Source of the DNA: an uncultured Microbacterium sp.
Lineage (GTDB): Bacteria; Actinomycetota; Actinomycetes; Actinomycetales; Microbacteriaceae
Direction of reading: 5' to 3'
Assembly (NCBI GenBank): GCA_913774665.1
Contig: CAJYHN010000004.1
Span: forward strand, 124,001-188,000
DNA length: 64,000 bases
Below are positions 43,496 to 52,388 of the stretch, piece by piece. Both the position numbers and the translations under genes were made by a program. The notes under the pieces are model-generated. The model saw nothing but the letters and a program-made list of their open reading frames with translations. It was not told the DNA's origin and made no database searches. Each line of letters begins with the position of its first letter. The first letter of the stretch is position 1.

Positions 43496-44824
43496 TTAGT
43501 TGTTGTACCCGGCCTGGATGTCGCTCAGCACCTGGTCGGTCGGCGTGCCGTCGATCCAGCTGACCATGCCCTTCCAGAACGAGCCCGAGCCGACGGTCGC
43601 CGGCATCAGGTCCGACGCGTCGAAACGCAGCGTGGTGTTCGGGTCCTGGACGACCTTCATGGCCTCCTGGAGGAACTCGCTCGAGGCGAGCGAGGCGTCG
43701 GCGCCCTTGTTGGCCGAGATCACGCCGCCGAGCTTGACGCGGGCGTTGGCGAAGTCGGGCGACGACATGAACTCGGCGACCTTCTGGACGTTGGTGTCGT
43801 CGGAGAACGTGGTGACGAACTCGCCGCCACCCTCGACCGCGAGCTTGCCCTCGGTCACGCCGGGGAGCAGGAAGGCGTAGACGTCACCGTCGGGTGCGAC
43901 CTTGACGTCACCGCCCGAGGCGTTCTTGACCGTGAGGAAGTTGGACGACAGGAACGACGCCTGGTGGGTCATCGGGCAGCTGCCGTCGGCGACCTTGGCG
44001 GCCACGTCGGCGAAGGCGACCGAGTTGATGCTCTTGACGTCACCGAAGCCGGCGTTCACGTACGACGGGTTCAGGAGGATCTTGCCGGTGGCCTCGAAGG
44101 CCTCCTTGATCGGAGCGTCGGTGAACTTGACCTCGTTGGCGACCCACTGGTCGTAGACGTCGGGGCCGGACTGACGCAGGACCATGTCCTCGATCCAGTC
44201 GGTGCCGGGCCAGCCCGAGGCGTCGCCCGAGGCGAAGCCGGCACACCAGGGAGCGGCGCCGGTCTTCTGCTGGATCGTCGACGTGAGGGTCATCAGCTGG
44301 TCGAGCGTCTTGGGAACCTCGACGCCCCACTCCTTGAACTTCGCCGGCGAGTACCAGACGTAGCCCTTGAGGTTGGCGAGCATGGGTGCGGCGTAGAACG
44401 TTCCGTCTTCGCTGCCGTAGGACTTCCAGTCCTCGCCCCAGTACTGGTCGACGTTCTTCGACACGGTGTCGGACGCCTTCTTCACGTCGCCCGTGCCGAT
44501 GAGGGTCTTCAGCAGGCCCGGCTGGGGGACGATCGCGATGTCGGGGGCGTCTCCACCGGTCACCTTGGTGACGATGTTGCCCTCGAAGCTCTTGTCGCCG
44601 GTGTAGACGACCTTGATGCCGGTGTCCTTGGTGAACTGGTCGAACGACTGGTTCAGCAGGTCGGCCTCGCTACCGGTGATGCCGCCGGAGATGCGGACGG
44701 TTGTCTCGCCTCCCGAACCGCTCGTGCCGCCGCTGTCGCCTTCGGCGCAGCCCGCGAGAGCGATCGCACCGACCGCCAACAGCCCGACGGGCGCCAGCAG
44801 GCGGTACCGCTGTGACATACCCAT
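43496..44824 (-). CDS. Carbohydrate ABC transporter substrate-binding lipoprotein
   Basis: 442 residues. Lipoprotein signal peptide with lipobox ALAGC at about residues 22-26, then a family-1 binding-protein body (VVYTGDKSFEGNIVTKVTGG, APDIAIVPQPGLLKTL, CAGFASGDASGWPGTDWIED) of the alpha-glucoside type. ATG 44824 has AGGAG 7 nt upstream. First gene of the importer operon; divergent from the LacI regulator. Confidence 0.92.
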   Translation of the reverse strand: MGMSQRYRLLAPVGLLAVGAIALAGCAEGDSGGTSGSGGETTVRISGGITGSEADLLNQSFDQFTKDTGIKVVYTGDKSFEGNIVTKVTGGDAPDIAIVPQPGLLKTLIGTGDVKKASDTVSKNVDQYWGEDWKSYGSEDGTFYAAPMLANLKGYVWYSPAKFKEWGVEVPKTLDQLMTLTSTIQQKTGAAPWCAGFASGDASGWPGTDWIEDMVLRQSGPDVYDQWVANEVKFTDAPIKEAFEATGKILLNPSYVNAGFGDVKSINSVAFADVAAKVADGSCPMTHQASFLSSNFLTVKNASGGDVKVAPDGDVYAFLLPGVTEGKLAVEGGGEFVTTFSDDTNVQKVAEFMSSPDFANARVKLGGVISANKGADASLASSEFLQEAMKVVQDPNTTLRFDASDLMPATVGSGSFWKGMVSWIDGTPTDQVLSDIQAGYNN

Positions 44825-44868
44825 GTGGTCTCTCCTCTTTGAGTGTCTTGGTGCACCGGATCCCGTCG

Positions 44869-44880
44869 GGAACCGATTCC
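44869..44880 (-). promoter_or_regulatory. LacI-type operator of the sugar operon
   Basis: GGAACCGATTCC is palindromic except one pair and has the central CG typical of LacI-family operators. It sits 45 nt upstream of the binding-protein start. Confidence 0.65.
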
Positions 44881-44963
44881 ACGTAACCGTAGAGCCAATC
44901 CACAAGAGTTGCAACCGGCCGCAGGTCACGAACCGATAACTAGCGGAATGACGCGGAAAGCGA

Positions 44964-44990
44964 CCGGTATACCGGACCGGGACCGGTTCC
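44964..44990 (+). promoter_or_regulatory. LacI-type operator pair upstream of the lacI gene
   Basis: A perfect palindrome CCGGTATACCGG (44964-44975) is followed by GGGACCGGTTCC (44979-44990), which matches the operator near 44869 in form. Together they suggest autoregulation and looping between the two divergent promoters. Confidence 0.6.
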
Positions 44991-45062
44991 ACTTTGAGGG
45001 ATTGTCGGATACTGTTTTCGACGTCGACACGGACGTCGACGCATCACGAGGAAGATCACGGC

Positions 45063-46073
45063 ATGAGCGGAATCGCCGATGTGGCACGCCTGGCCGGCGT
45101 GTCCAAGTCGACGGCAAGCCGCGCTCTCACGGGCGGCGGCTATGTCTCCGACCTCACGCGCCAACGTGTCACCGACGCCGCGGCATCCCTCGGCTACGTC
45201 CCCTCCACGAGCGCGGTGAGCCTCGCGACGGGGCGCACCCGCACGATCGCCCTGATCGTGCCGAAGGTGAACCGCTGGTACTTCGGCTCGATCGTCGAAG
45301 GGGTCGAGCGCACGCTCATCCCCCTCGGCTACGACGTCACCCTCTACGTGGCGGAGCCGGGATCGAACGACCGCGAGAGCCTGTACTCCACGTACCTGGC
45401 CCGCAAGCGGTTCGACGGCATCATCGCCGTCGCCCTCGAGCCGGACGACGCCGACCTCGAGCGCCTCGCGAACATCGGCAAGCCGGTGGTGAGCATCGGA
45501 AACGCCCTCAGCGGCGTCCCCACCCTCGGCCTCGACAACATCGCGATCACGCGCATCATCACGCAGCACCTCATCGCGCTCGGGCACACCGACATCGCCT
45601 TCGTCGGCAGCACCCCCCGCAGCGACGCGCCCGCCAAAGACGTGGACGAACGCTCGATCGGATATCGGAACGCGATGAACGACCACGATCTGGCCGTGCG
45701 CATCCGCAGCGTGCCGTCCACCCTGACGATCACCGACGCGTACGCGGCCGCCGCCTCGTTCCTGGCCGATGCGGCCTCGCGTCCCACCGGCGTGGTCGCC
45801 GCGTGCGACGAGGTCGCGATCGGCGTCATCATCGCCGCGCGACGGATGGGCATCTCGGTCCCCACCGAGCTCAGCGTCGTCGGGATCGACGGCCATGACT
45901 ACGCCGAGATGTTCTCCCTCACCACGATCGAGCAGTTCCCGCAGGCGCAGGGGGTCGAGGCGACCCGCCTCCTCCTGTCGATGATCGAGGGAACCAGTGA
46001 ACCGGCCCGGCGGACAGAGGCCGAGACCCGGCTGGTCGTCCGCGCCTCCACCGCTCCCCCGCGCGTGTCCTGA
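45063..46073 (+). CDS. LacI-family transcriptional regulator
   Basis: 336 residues. The N-terminal helix-turn-helix is IADVARLAGVSKSTASRAL; the periplasmic-binding-like domain follows (LIVPKVNRWYFGSIVEGVER, TGVVAACDEVAIGVIIAARR, ELSVVGIDGHDYAEMF). ATG 45063 (GAGGAAG upstream) starts the family sequence; the frame is open further upstream. It is inferred to repress the divergent sugar importer. Confidence 0.92.
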   Translation: MSGIADVARLAGVSKSTASRALTGGGYVSDLTRQRVTDAAASLGYVPSTSAVSLATGRTRTIALIVPKVNRWYFGSIVEGVERTLIPLGYDVTLYVAEPGSNDRESLYSTYLARKRFDGIIAVALEPDDADLERLANIGKPVVSIGNALSGVPTLGLDNIAITRIITQHLIALGHTDIAFVGSTPRSDAPAKDVDERSIGYRNAMNDHDLAVRIRSVPSTLTITDAYAAAASFLADAASRPTGVVAACDEVAIGVIIAARRMGISVPTELSVVGIDGHDYAEMFSLTTIEQFPQAQGVEATRLLLSMIEGTSEPARRTEAETRLVVRASTAPPRVS

Positions 46074-46117
46074 AAAGACGGGACCCCGGATGCCGTGGCA
46101 TCCGGGGTCCCGTCTTT
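46074..46117. terminator. Perfect bidirectional 21-bp hairpin
   Basis: Begins directly after the lacI stop: AAAGACGGGACCCCGGATGC-C, loop GT, then the exact complement ending GTCTTT. The A/T ends make it work on both strands, for lacI (+) and the nuclease gene (-). The apex is GGATGCC-GT-GGCATCC. Confidence 0.9.
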
Positions 46118-46125
46118 CTCACTGA

Positions 46126-49100
46126 TCAGTCGGCGCGACGCGTCGCCCGTCGGCGGACCACGAGGCCGAGGCCGAGCAACGCGAGCGCGGCCAGCACGCC
46201 CGCACCCATCCACGTGGTGTCGGCGCCCGTCGTCGGCAGCGAGCCGCGACCGGACCCGTTCTGCGCCTGGCCCGCGCCCGCACCGGGAACGCCGGCGCCG
46301 TCACCGGCCGCGGTCACCTGCACGGGTACCACCACGGCGGTCCCGGTGGGCTGCGCGGTCAGGCGCAGCTGCAGGGTCCCGACGGCGTCCGCGGGCACGC
46401 CCACGGTCACGGTCGCCGAGCCGTCGACCACCGCGACGCTGGTCGCAGCGGGTGCGGCGAGCGCCGCGATCCGCGCCGACGGGGCGGCGAGCGCCATCGT
46501 CCGGGCCGTCGCGCGAGGCGACACCGTCTCGGCGCCGAACGAGGCGTCGAGCGTCGTGTTCGCCGGCGCGCCGAGCGAGGTGAGGTCGAGGTTCGACACG
46601 GTCACCGTGAGATCGGTACCCGGTGCTGCTGCACGCGCCCCCGACACCTGCACGCCGCGGGCGGTGAAGTCGGGGGTGAGCCCCGGGTTCTTCTTCAGGT
46701 AATCGATCCACGCGTCGCGGTCGATGAGACCGGAGTCGCGGGTGTCGGTTCCCTTCGCGAAGACCGAGAAGCTGTCCCCTCCCCCGAGCAGGAAGTTGAA
46801 CGAGCCCACGCGGTACCCCTTCGCCGGGTCGACGGGGACGCCGTCGATCCAGACTCCCGTGATGCGCTGCCCCGCGGGGAGCGTCGCGTCGTAGGTGTAG
46901 CGGAGGTTCTCCGAGACGCCGAGCGACAGGTTCGCGTTATCGGTGCGCTTCGCGAAGTCGCCCCACTGCTGCTCGAGGACCTGACGCACCTGATCCCCGG
47001 TGAGGGTCGTGGTCCAGAGGTTGTTGAGGAAGGGCAGGACCGCGTTCGCCTCCGCGAGCGTGATCTCGCCGTTGGCGTCGTAGAGCAGCTCGTCGCGCAG
47101 ACCACCGGCGTTGACGAACGAGACCTCCGCCCCGCCGCGGTCGGAATCGTCGAGCGAGTCGAGCAGGGCATCGGCCACCAGGCCGCCCAGCGCCGACTGC
47201 TTCGTCCGGTCGCCCCGAGTGCCGCCGGCGTACACGCCGTCGACGTACGAACCGCCGCTGAAGGCCGTCGTGATGTCCGCGGTGACCGACCCGACGGGCT
47301 GACGTCCGACGATGTCGGCCTGGGCCCGCGCGGCCTTGACGATGGAGTCGACCTTCGCGACGCGCGGGTAGGTCCGGATGAGTTCCGCGTCGAGGGCGGC
47401 GTTGACGGCCGCGTCCTTCCCACCCGCTCGAGCGACGTTCCGCGCGGAGGAGCTCACGACGTGGCCGTCCGCGTCGACGTTCAACACGATCTGTCCGACG
47501 TTCTCCCCGTAGTTGCCGGTCTGGACGATCGGGCGAGTGCCCTCTCGGCCGGGGATCGGCGCGTTCCACGCGTAGAGCTGGTGCGTGTGACCGGTGAAGA
47601 TGGCATCCACCTCGGGCGAGGTCTCGTTCACGATGTCCGCGAACGGTCCGCCCGCCGCGACGGCCTGTTCGAGGGTCGTCGTGGCCTGGCCTGCGCCGGA
47701 GCCCTCGTGGTACTGGGCGACGATGACGTCGACCTTGTCGTCGATCTCTGCGACGACGCGGTTCACCTCGGCGACCGGCTCGCGGAACTCGATTCCCTGG
47801 ATGCCGCTGGGGGTGACCAGCGTCGGGGTCGACTCCGTGATGGCTCCGATGACGCCGACGCGCACACCGTCGACCTCGAAGATCGCGTACTCCTGCAGCA
47901 GGGGCTTGCCGTCCTTGAAGACGTTCGCGGCCAGGTACGGGAAGTCGGCGAGGCCGTCGACGCGATCGGTGAGGTCGTTCGCGCCCTTGTCGAACTCGTG
48001 GTTCCCCGCGGCCGAGGCCTTGAGCTCGAGCGCGTTCAGCACGTCGATGGTCGGCTTGTCGCCGAAGTACGACGAGGCGAACACCGAGGCGCCGATGTTG
48101 TCTCCGTTGGAGATGAACAGCGAGTTCTTCTCGCCGTACTGCGCGCGAACCTGCTCGACGGTCCCGGCGAACCGGACGGTGTTGGCGTCGATCCGACCGT
48201 GGAAGTCGTTGATGCCGACCAGGTTCACCTGCGTCGTCGGAGACAGGTCGAGACCCACGATGACCGGGTCGTGATCGCTGGAGCGGTACGGCGTCGTGTC
48301 GTAGAAGTTCAGCGCGTTGTAGTTGTAGCGGCTGTACTCCAGGGCCAGAGCCTCGACGGCGTTGATGTTCCAGATGTCGGCGCCGGTCACCAGCTCGCGC
48401 GCAGAAGGCGAGGCCAGCACGTGATCGAGCGAACCCGACTGACCGCTGAACGAGTAGGAGTACTTGCCGGTGCCCGCCTCGAGCGGCTCGAAGCCGAAGT
48501 CGCGCAGCTTCTGGATCGGGTCTTCCTGCGAGTACGAGTTGAAGTCGCCGAGCAGGAACACGTCGTCGGTACCCACCGCGGCCGAGCGGGTCTTCGCGAA
48601 GTTCCCGAGGGCCTCCGCCTGACGCACCCGGTCGCCGTTGAACGCACCCTGGATGCCGTTGGCGTTGTCGCCCGTCGCCTTGGGGTCGCTGTCGCCCTTC
48701 GACTTGAAGTGGTTCACGATCGCCAGGATCTTGGCCTCCGGGAACGCGACCGGGGCGAACGCCTGCGCGAGCGGTTGGCGTGCGTTGCGGAAGGCGGCGT
48801 CGTTGAAGATGACGCTGTCGCCGACGGGAGCGGCGACGGCCTTCTTGTAGATGAAGGCCGTGCGGATCACGTCCTCCGTCGTGGGCAGGGCCGCGGGCGA
48901 GGGGACGAAAGCCCACTGCTCCGATCCGAGCGCGGTGTTGAGGGCACCGACGAGGGTCGACAGTGCGGCGTCGCGATTCTTACCGAACTTCGCGGAGTTC
49001 TCGATCTCTTCCAGCGAGACGACGTCGGCGCCGAGACCGTTGATGGCGGCGACGATCTTGGCCTGCTGGCGCTTCAGGTTCTCGTCGTTCGCGGCGCCGC

Positions 49101-50799
49101 GGGGGCCGGGCGCCGGGCACGTGTTCGCCGTGATCGGGTTGCCCGCGCGGTCCCGGTAGACCGAGGTGCAGTTGACGCTCGCGGCGGTGGTGGTGAAGTA
49201 GTTGAGGACGTTGAAGCTCGAGATCTTCAGGTCGCCGCCGACCGGCGCGGGCGACGCGGTACGGGTGTTCGCGAAGGTCGCGGGCTGCACGTCCTTCGCG
49301 TTGTCGACCGTGAGCTGCTGCGTCGGCTGGAGCTTCCAGGTGTTGTTGCGGAAGTCGAGGATGACCGGCTTCGTGAACGTCACCGGAGCGCCCACGCGCA
49401 CGGGATTCGTCAACGACACGTAGGGCAGGGGGATGCCCTTGTTGGCGTCGTTCAGGAAGTTGATCGACGCACCGTCGTCGAGCACGACGCCGCGGGCGCC
49501 GTTGTCGGCGACGGCTGTGTCGTAGTCGAGGGTGCCCGGGCGCGCGACATCGGTGGGGGTGCGCAGCGGCGTGGTGCCGGCGGCGAGTCCGACCTCGGCG
49601 TACTGGTTGGTCGAGTACGAGTTCGTGACGGTGAAGTCACCCTGGGGCGCGAGGAGCATGCCCTCGAAGAGCTCGCGCTCCTCGTCGGTCTTCGGCCACG
49701 AGATCTTGGCGGGCTGCACGGCGGCGGCCTGCTCGGAGAGCACGCTCACCCCCGCGGCTTCCGCGTTGATCTGCGTCTGACCCGAGAATTCGGCGGCGGT
49801 GCCCGTCACCTCGACGTGCTGACCGATGGCCACCGTGGCGGTCGCGGCCGAGCCGTAGACGAAGACGGCGTCGGATGCCTTGTGCGTCTTGGGATCGATC
49901 TCGCCACCGGTACCGGGCGTCTGGATGAAGAAGCCGTTGTAGCCGCCGGTCGGGTACGCGGCGGTCACGATACCGCGCGTGGTGACGGTCTTGCCTGCGA
50001 GCGGCGTGCTGGCGCCGGTGCCCTGGATCTCGCTGATCGGGATGACGGCGCCCGGCGTCACCGGGGGCGCTTGCGTCGCCGAGGCGGACGGCGAGGGGGA
50101 CGGCGATGCCGAGCCCGACGGGTCGGGGGTGGGCGTGGTCCGGCCCGATCCCTGCGGCGTGACCGTCGTGGTGTTGGTGAAGTCCTTCGCGTTGTCGTTG
50201 GTGTCGACGAAATCGGTGCGGACGAGCGCGTTCGGCTTCGTGCTGGCGCCGTCGACGACCGCGGGGGCCGTCTCGAACGAGACGCCATTGCCGTAGCCGA
50301 GGAAGTCGACGACGCGCGAGTCGGCCACGCTGCCCGCTGCCGGGGAGATCGCTTCGCCGACGTTAGCGAGGAAGAGCTGACCATTTGTCCCCGAGGGCGT
50401 GATGGTGGTGCTCGTCAGGTCGGCGACGGGAAGCGCTGCCCCGACGGGAGGAGTTCCGTTGCCGGGGAGGGCGATGAGGTAGTAGCCGCCCGCAGCGATC
50501 GACCCGGTCAGCTTCTGGACGTTGCCGGTGCTGGAATTCTTCTCCGCGCGATACTGCAGCGACCAGCCGCTCAGGTCCTGGGCGGTGTCGCCCGCGTTGT
50601 AGAGCTCGACGAACTTCTGGTTGAAGAAGGCGCCGGCGCTCCCGCCCTTCAGGTAGGCCTCGTTGATCACCACCTTCGAGCCGACGGCGGCCGAAGCCGG
50701 CAGCGGGACGATGGATGAGCCGAGCAGGGCGACGCCCAGGGCGGCGCTCAGTGCGGTGGTGAAACGGCGTGCGGACACGCGCGAAGCATCGGAAGGCAT
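46126..50799 (-). CDS. Surface-anchored nuclease/5'-nucleotidase (ExeM/NucH + UshA-like fusion)
   Basis: 1557 residues. A signal peptide (about 1-37, ending PLPASAA) precedes a lamin-tail domain (about 39-165) and a Pro/Ser linker (SGSASPSPSPSASATQAPP). An OB-like region (240-400) follows, then an endonuclease/exonuclease/phosphatase domain of the ExeM/NucH family (about 525-843; ISSFNVLNYF, SSDHDPVIVG). Next is a metallophosphatase 5'-nucleotidase domain (about 860-1130; NLVGINDFHGRID, AAGNHEFDKG) with its C-terminal domain (1170-1350). LPTTG starts at residue 1521, followed by a helix and RRRATRRAD, a sortase anchor. It probably degrades extracellular DNA and dephosphorylates the nucleotides. 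No sortase gene is in the window. Confidence 0.93.
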   Translation of the reverse strand: MPSDASRVSARRFTTALSAALGVALLGSSIVPLPASAAVGSKVVINEAYLKGGSAGAFFNQKFVELYNAGDTAQDLSGWSLQYRAEKNSSTGNVQKLTGSIAAGGYYLIALPGNGTPPVGAALPVADLTSTTITPSGTNGQLFLANVGEAISPAAGSVADSRVVDFLGYGNGVSFETAPAVVDGASTKPNALVRTDFVDTNDNAKDFTNTTTVTPQGSGRTTPTPDPSGSASPSPSPSASATQAPPVTPGAVIPISEIQGTGASTPLAGKTVTTRGIVTAAYPTGGYNGFFIQTPGTGGEIDPKTHKASDAVFVYGSAATATVAIGQHVEVTGTAAEFSGQTQINAEAAGVSVLSEQAAAVQPAKISWPKTDEERELFEGMLLAPQGDFTVTNSYSTNQYAEVGLAAGTTPLRTPTDVARPGTLDYDTAVADNGARGVVLDDGASINFLNDANKGIPLPYVSLTNPVRVGAPVTFTKPVILDFRNNTWKLQPTQQLTVDNAKDVQPATFANTRTASPAPVGGDLKISSFNVLNYFTTTAASVNCTSVYRDRAGNPITANTCPAPGPRGAANDENLKRQQAKIVAAINGLGADVVSLEEIENSAKFGKNRDAALSTLVGALNTALGSEQWAFVPSPAALPTTEDVIRTAFIYKKAVAAPVGDSVIFNDAAFRNARQPLAQAFAPVAFPEAKILAIVNHFKSKGDSDPKATGDNANGIQGAFNGDRVRQAEALGNFAKTRSAAVGTDDVFLLGDFNSYSQEDPIQKLRDFGFEPLEAGTGKYSYSFSGQSGSLDHVLASPSARELVTGADIWNINAVEALALEYSRYNYNALNFYDTTPYRSSDHDPVIVGLDLSPTTQVNLVGINDFHGRIDANTVRFAGTVEQVRAQYGEKNSLFISNGDNIGASVFASSYFGDKPTIDVLNALELKASAAGNHEFDKGANDLTDRVDGLADFPYLAANVFKDGKPLLQEYAIFEVDGVRVGVIGAITESTPTLVTPSGIQGIEFREPVAEVNRVVAEIDDKVDVIVAQYHEGSGAGQATTTLEQAVAAGGPFADIVNETSPEVDAIFTGHTHQLYAWNAPIPGREGTRPIVQTGNYGENVGQIVLNVDADGHVVSSSARNVARAGGKDAAVNAALDAELIRTYPRVAKVDSIVKAARAQADIVGRQPVGSVTADITTAFSGGSYVDGVYAGGTRGDRTKQSALGGLVADALLDSLDDSDRGGAEVSFVNAGGLRDELLYDANGEITLAEANAVLPFLNNLWTTTLTGDQVRQVLEQQWGDFAKRTDNANLSLGVSENLRYTYDATLPAGQRITGVWIDGVPVDPAKGYRVGSFNFLLGGGDSFSVFAKGTDTRDSGLIDRDAWIDYLKKNPGLTPDFTARGVQVSGARAAAPGTDLTVTVSNLDLTSLGAPANTTLDASFGAETVSPRATARTMALAAPSARIAALAAPAATSVAVVDGSATVTVGVPADAVGTLQLRLTAQPTGTAVVVPVQVTAAGDGAGVPGAGAGQAQNGSGRGSLPTTGADTTWMGAGVLAALALLGLGLVVRRRATRRAD

Positions 50800-50895
50800 G
50801 GGTCTCCAAGTACCGGCGCGCGCAAGGCGACGTCGGAGGTGGGGGAATCGACGGGGGGTCTCAACGACCGTAAACGATCCCCATACCCTTTTCCC

Positions 50896-50930
50896 AGACT
50901 TCTTTATTTCGATCAGGTGAACATCGGTTT
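50896..50930 (-). promoter_or_regulatory. A/T-rich upstream region of the nuclease gene with one PHO-box-like unit
   Basis: The 280 nt upstream of the nuclease start contain an unusually A/T-rich patch (CCAGACTTCTTTATTTCGAT) and, on the minus strand, GTTCACCTGAT, one unit of an actinobacterial PhoP box (consensus repeats GTTCACC). A second unit is not visible. Phosphate control would suit the enzyme but is speculative. Confidence 0.3.
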
Positions 50931-51014
50931 CTCATCTCCTGAAACCGGGTCTCACACCCGTCTGGTCGCCTTGCCCCCGGGCGGACGACCGCTATCGACG
51001 CTCACGAAAAACGA

Positions 51015-51048
51015 CGAAGGCCCGGATGCCATGGCATCCGGGCCTTCG
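51015..51048 (-). terminator. Rho-independent terminator of rplJ-rplL
   Basis: CGAAGGCCCGGATGCC (51015-51030), loop AT, GGCATCCGGGCCTTCG (51033-51048): perfect 16-bp stem. On the minus strand it is followed by TCGTTTTTCG, a real U-tract, 32 nt after the rplL stop. The centre GGATGCCATGGCATCC is fully palindromic. Confidence 0.93.
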
Positions 51049-51079
51049 TTTATCGCGTTGAAGCGACGGTGAAGTGAAA

Positions 51080-51466
51080 TTACTTCAGGGTCACCGAAGC
51101 GCCGGCCTCCTCGAGGGCAGCCTTGGCCTTCTCGGCGGTCTCCTTGTTCGCGCCCTCGAGCACGGCCTTGGGAGCACCATCGACGACGGCCTTGGCCTCG
51201 CCGAGGCCGAGCGAGGTGAGCTCGCGGACGACCTTGATGACCTGGATCTTCTTGTCACCGGCGGCCTCGAGGACGACGTCGAACGAGTCCTTCTCCTCGG
51301 CCTCTTCGGCGGGGGCAGCGCCACCGGCGGCGGGGCCGGCAACGGCCACGGGGGCGGCAGCGGTGACGTCGAAGGTCTCCTCGAACGCCTTGACGAACTC
51401 GGAGAGCTCGATGAGGGTGAGCTCCTTGAACGCGTCGAGCAGCTCTTCGGTGCTGAGCTTAGCCAT
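51080..51466 (-). CDS. rplL: Ribosomal protein bL12 (L7/L12)
   Basis: 128 residues. Stalk protein of the large subunit: N-terminal dimerisation region ([20 protein letters not shown]), Ala/Gly/Pro hinge ([13 protein letters not shown]), and globular C-terminal domain ([19 protein letters not shown], ending VTLK). Cotranscribed with rplJ 38 nt upstream. Confidence 0.98.
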   Translation of the reverse strand: MAKLSTEELLDAFKELTLIELSEFVKAFEETFDVTAAAPVAVAGPAAGGAAPAEEAEEKDSFDVVLEAAGDKKIQVIKVVRELTSLGLGEAKAVVDGAPKAVLEGANKETAEKAKAALEEAGASVTLK

Positions 51467-51504
51467 GTTGTATCTCCTTGATCGGGTTAATCAGCCGGGC
51501 CGGG

Positions 51505-52020
51505 TCAGGCCGCGGTGTCCTGCTTCTCGCGCAGCGCGTCGACCGTGCGAACGGCCTTCGACGGAAGCGCCTGGAAGACGTATGCCGCCTTGGTCATCGT
51601 CGCCTTCATCGCACCGGCGAGCTTCGCCAGCAGGACTTCACGGCTTTCGAGATCGGCGAGCTTGTTGACCTCATCCGCGGTCAGAGCGGCGCCATCGAAG
51701 TAGCCGCCCTTCACCACGAGCTGAGGGTTAGCCTTGGCGAAGGCACGCAGGCTCTTCGCGACGGCGACAGGGTCACCGTGCACGAACGCGATGGCAGACG
51801 GGCCCTTGAGCTCGTCGTCCAGTCCCGTGACCCCCGCGTTAGCCGCGGCGATCTTGGTCAGCGTGTTCTTCACCACGGCGTAATCCGCGTCCTGACGGAT
51901 GTCGTTGCGCAGCTGCTTGAGCTGGGCAACCGTCAGACCGCGGTACTCGGTCAGCAGAACGGCGGTCGAGCTCTCGAAGTTCTTCGTGAGCTCGGCGACC
52001 GATGCATCCTTCTGCGCCAT
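51505..52020 (-). CDS. rplJ: Ribosomal protein uL10
   Basis: 171 residues. Anchors L12 dimers to the ribosome. [20 protein letters not shown] and [12 protein letters not shown] are typical. ATG 52020 starts [16 protein letters not shown]. It is preceded by an L10 leader RNA; rplL follows. On the same strand, rplA lies about 12 kb upstream with unrelated genes between. Confidence 0.98.
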   Translation of the reverse strand: MAQKDASVAELTKNFESSTAVLLTEYRGLTVAQLKQLRNDIRQDADYAVVKNTLTKIAAANAGVTGLDDELKGPSAIAFVHGDPVAVAKSLRAFAKANPQLVVKGGYFDGAALTADEVNKLADLESREVLLAKLAGAMKATMTKAAYVFQALPSKAVRTVDALREKQDTAA

Positions 52021-52089
52021 GGCCACTCCTTGTGTGAACGAGGCGCTCCGCGATGGCGGGGCGCCGGCCGAAGACACCGGGGTCCGGAC

Positions 52090-52195
52090 AAAAAAGAAGA
52101 GCTCCGGCGCAGGCGCACGGAGCTCGGAAGAGTTTCGTTTACCTGCGTAGGTCCCCTGCTTTTCAGCAGACGCTTCGATCGACGTGCGCGCACGA
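52090..52195 (-). ncRNA. L10 leader with attenuator
   Basis: On the minus strand the leader contains AAGCAGGGGACCTACGCAGG and TAAACGAAACTC, matching the L10 leader RNA that binds L10(L12)4. It is followed by GAGCTCCG...CGGAGCTC (52099-52125) and TTCTTTTTT, a classic terminator. Binding of excess L10-L12 would favour premature termination (established for this leader class). Confidence 0.88.
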
Positions 52196-52224
52196 CGATG
52201 ACCGACGGTCTTTGGCTTACCCCC

Positions 52225-52230
52225 ACTGTA
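52225..52230 (-). promoter_or_regulatory. Candidate -10 of the rplJL promoter
   Basis: TACAGT on the minus strand lies just upstream of the L10 leader in a G-rich context (GGGATCGGGTACAGTGGGGG). The -35 is not obvious. Confidence 0.45.
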
Positions 52231-52305
52231 CCCGATCCCCCACCCCCGCGCGAATCCGCCCCGCCCCCTCCCCGCTCCCCTCCCCGCCCCGCGCTCCCCC
52301 ACCGC

Positions 52306-52388
52306 CGCGAGATCACACGTTCGGCACGAGATCACACCCTCCGCCGCACATCGAACGTGTCACCTCGCGCCGATCGTGTGATCTCACG
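52306..52388. repeat. 32-bp imperfect palindrome downstream of the AbiEi/nuclease gene
   Basis: Arms 52306-52337 and 52357-52388 match at 27 of 32 positions, loop 19 nt. Each arm is a tandem of two CGAGATCACAC-type words (CGCGAGATCACACGTTCGG then CACGAGATCACAC). The right arm covers the gene's stop codon at 52384-52386. Same design as 53486-53564. Confidence 0.85.
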
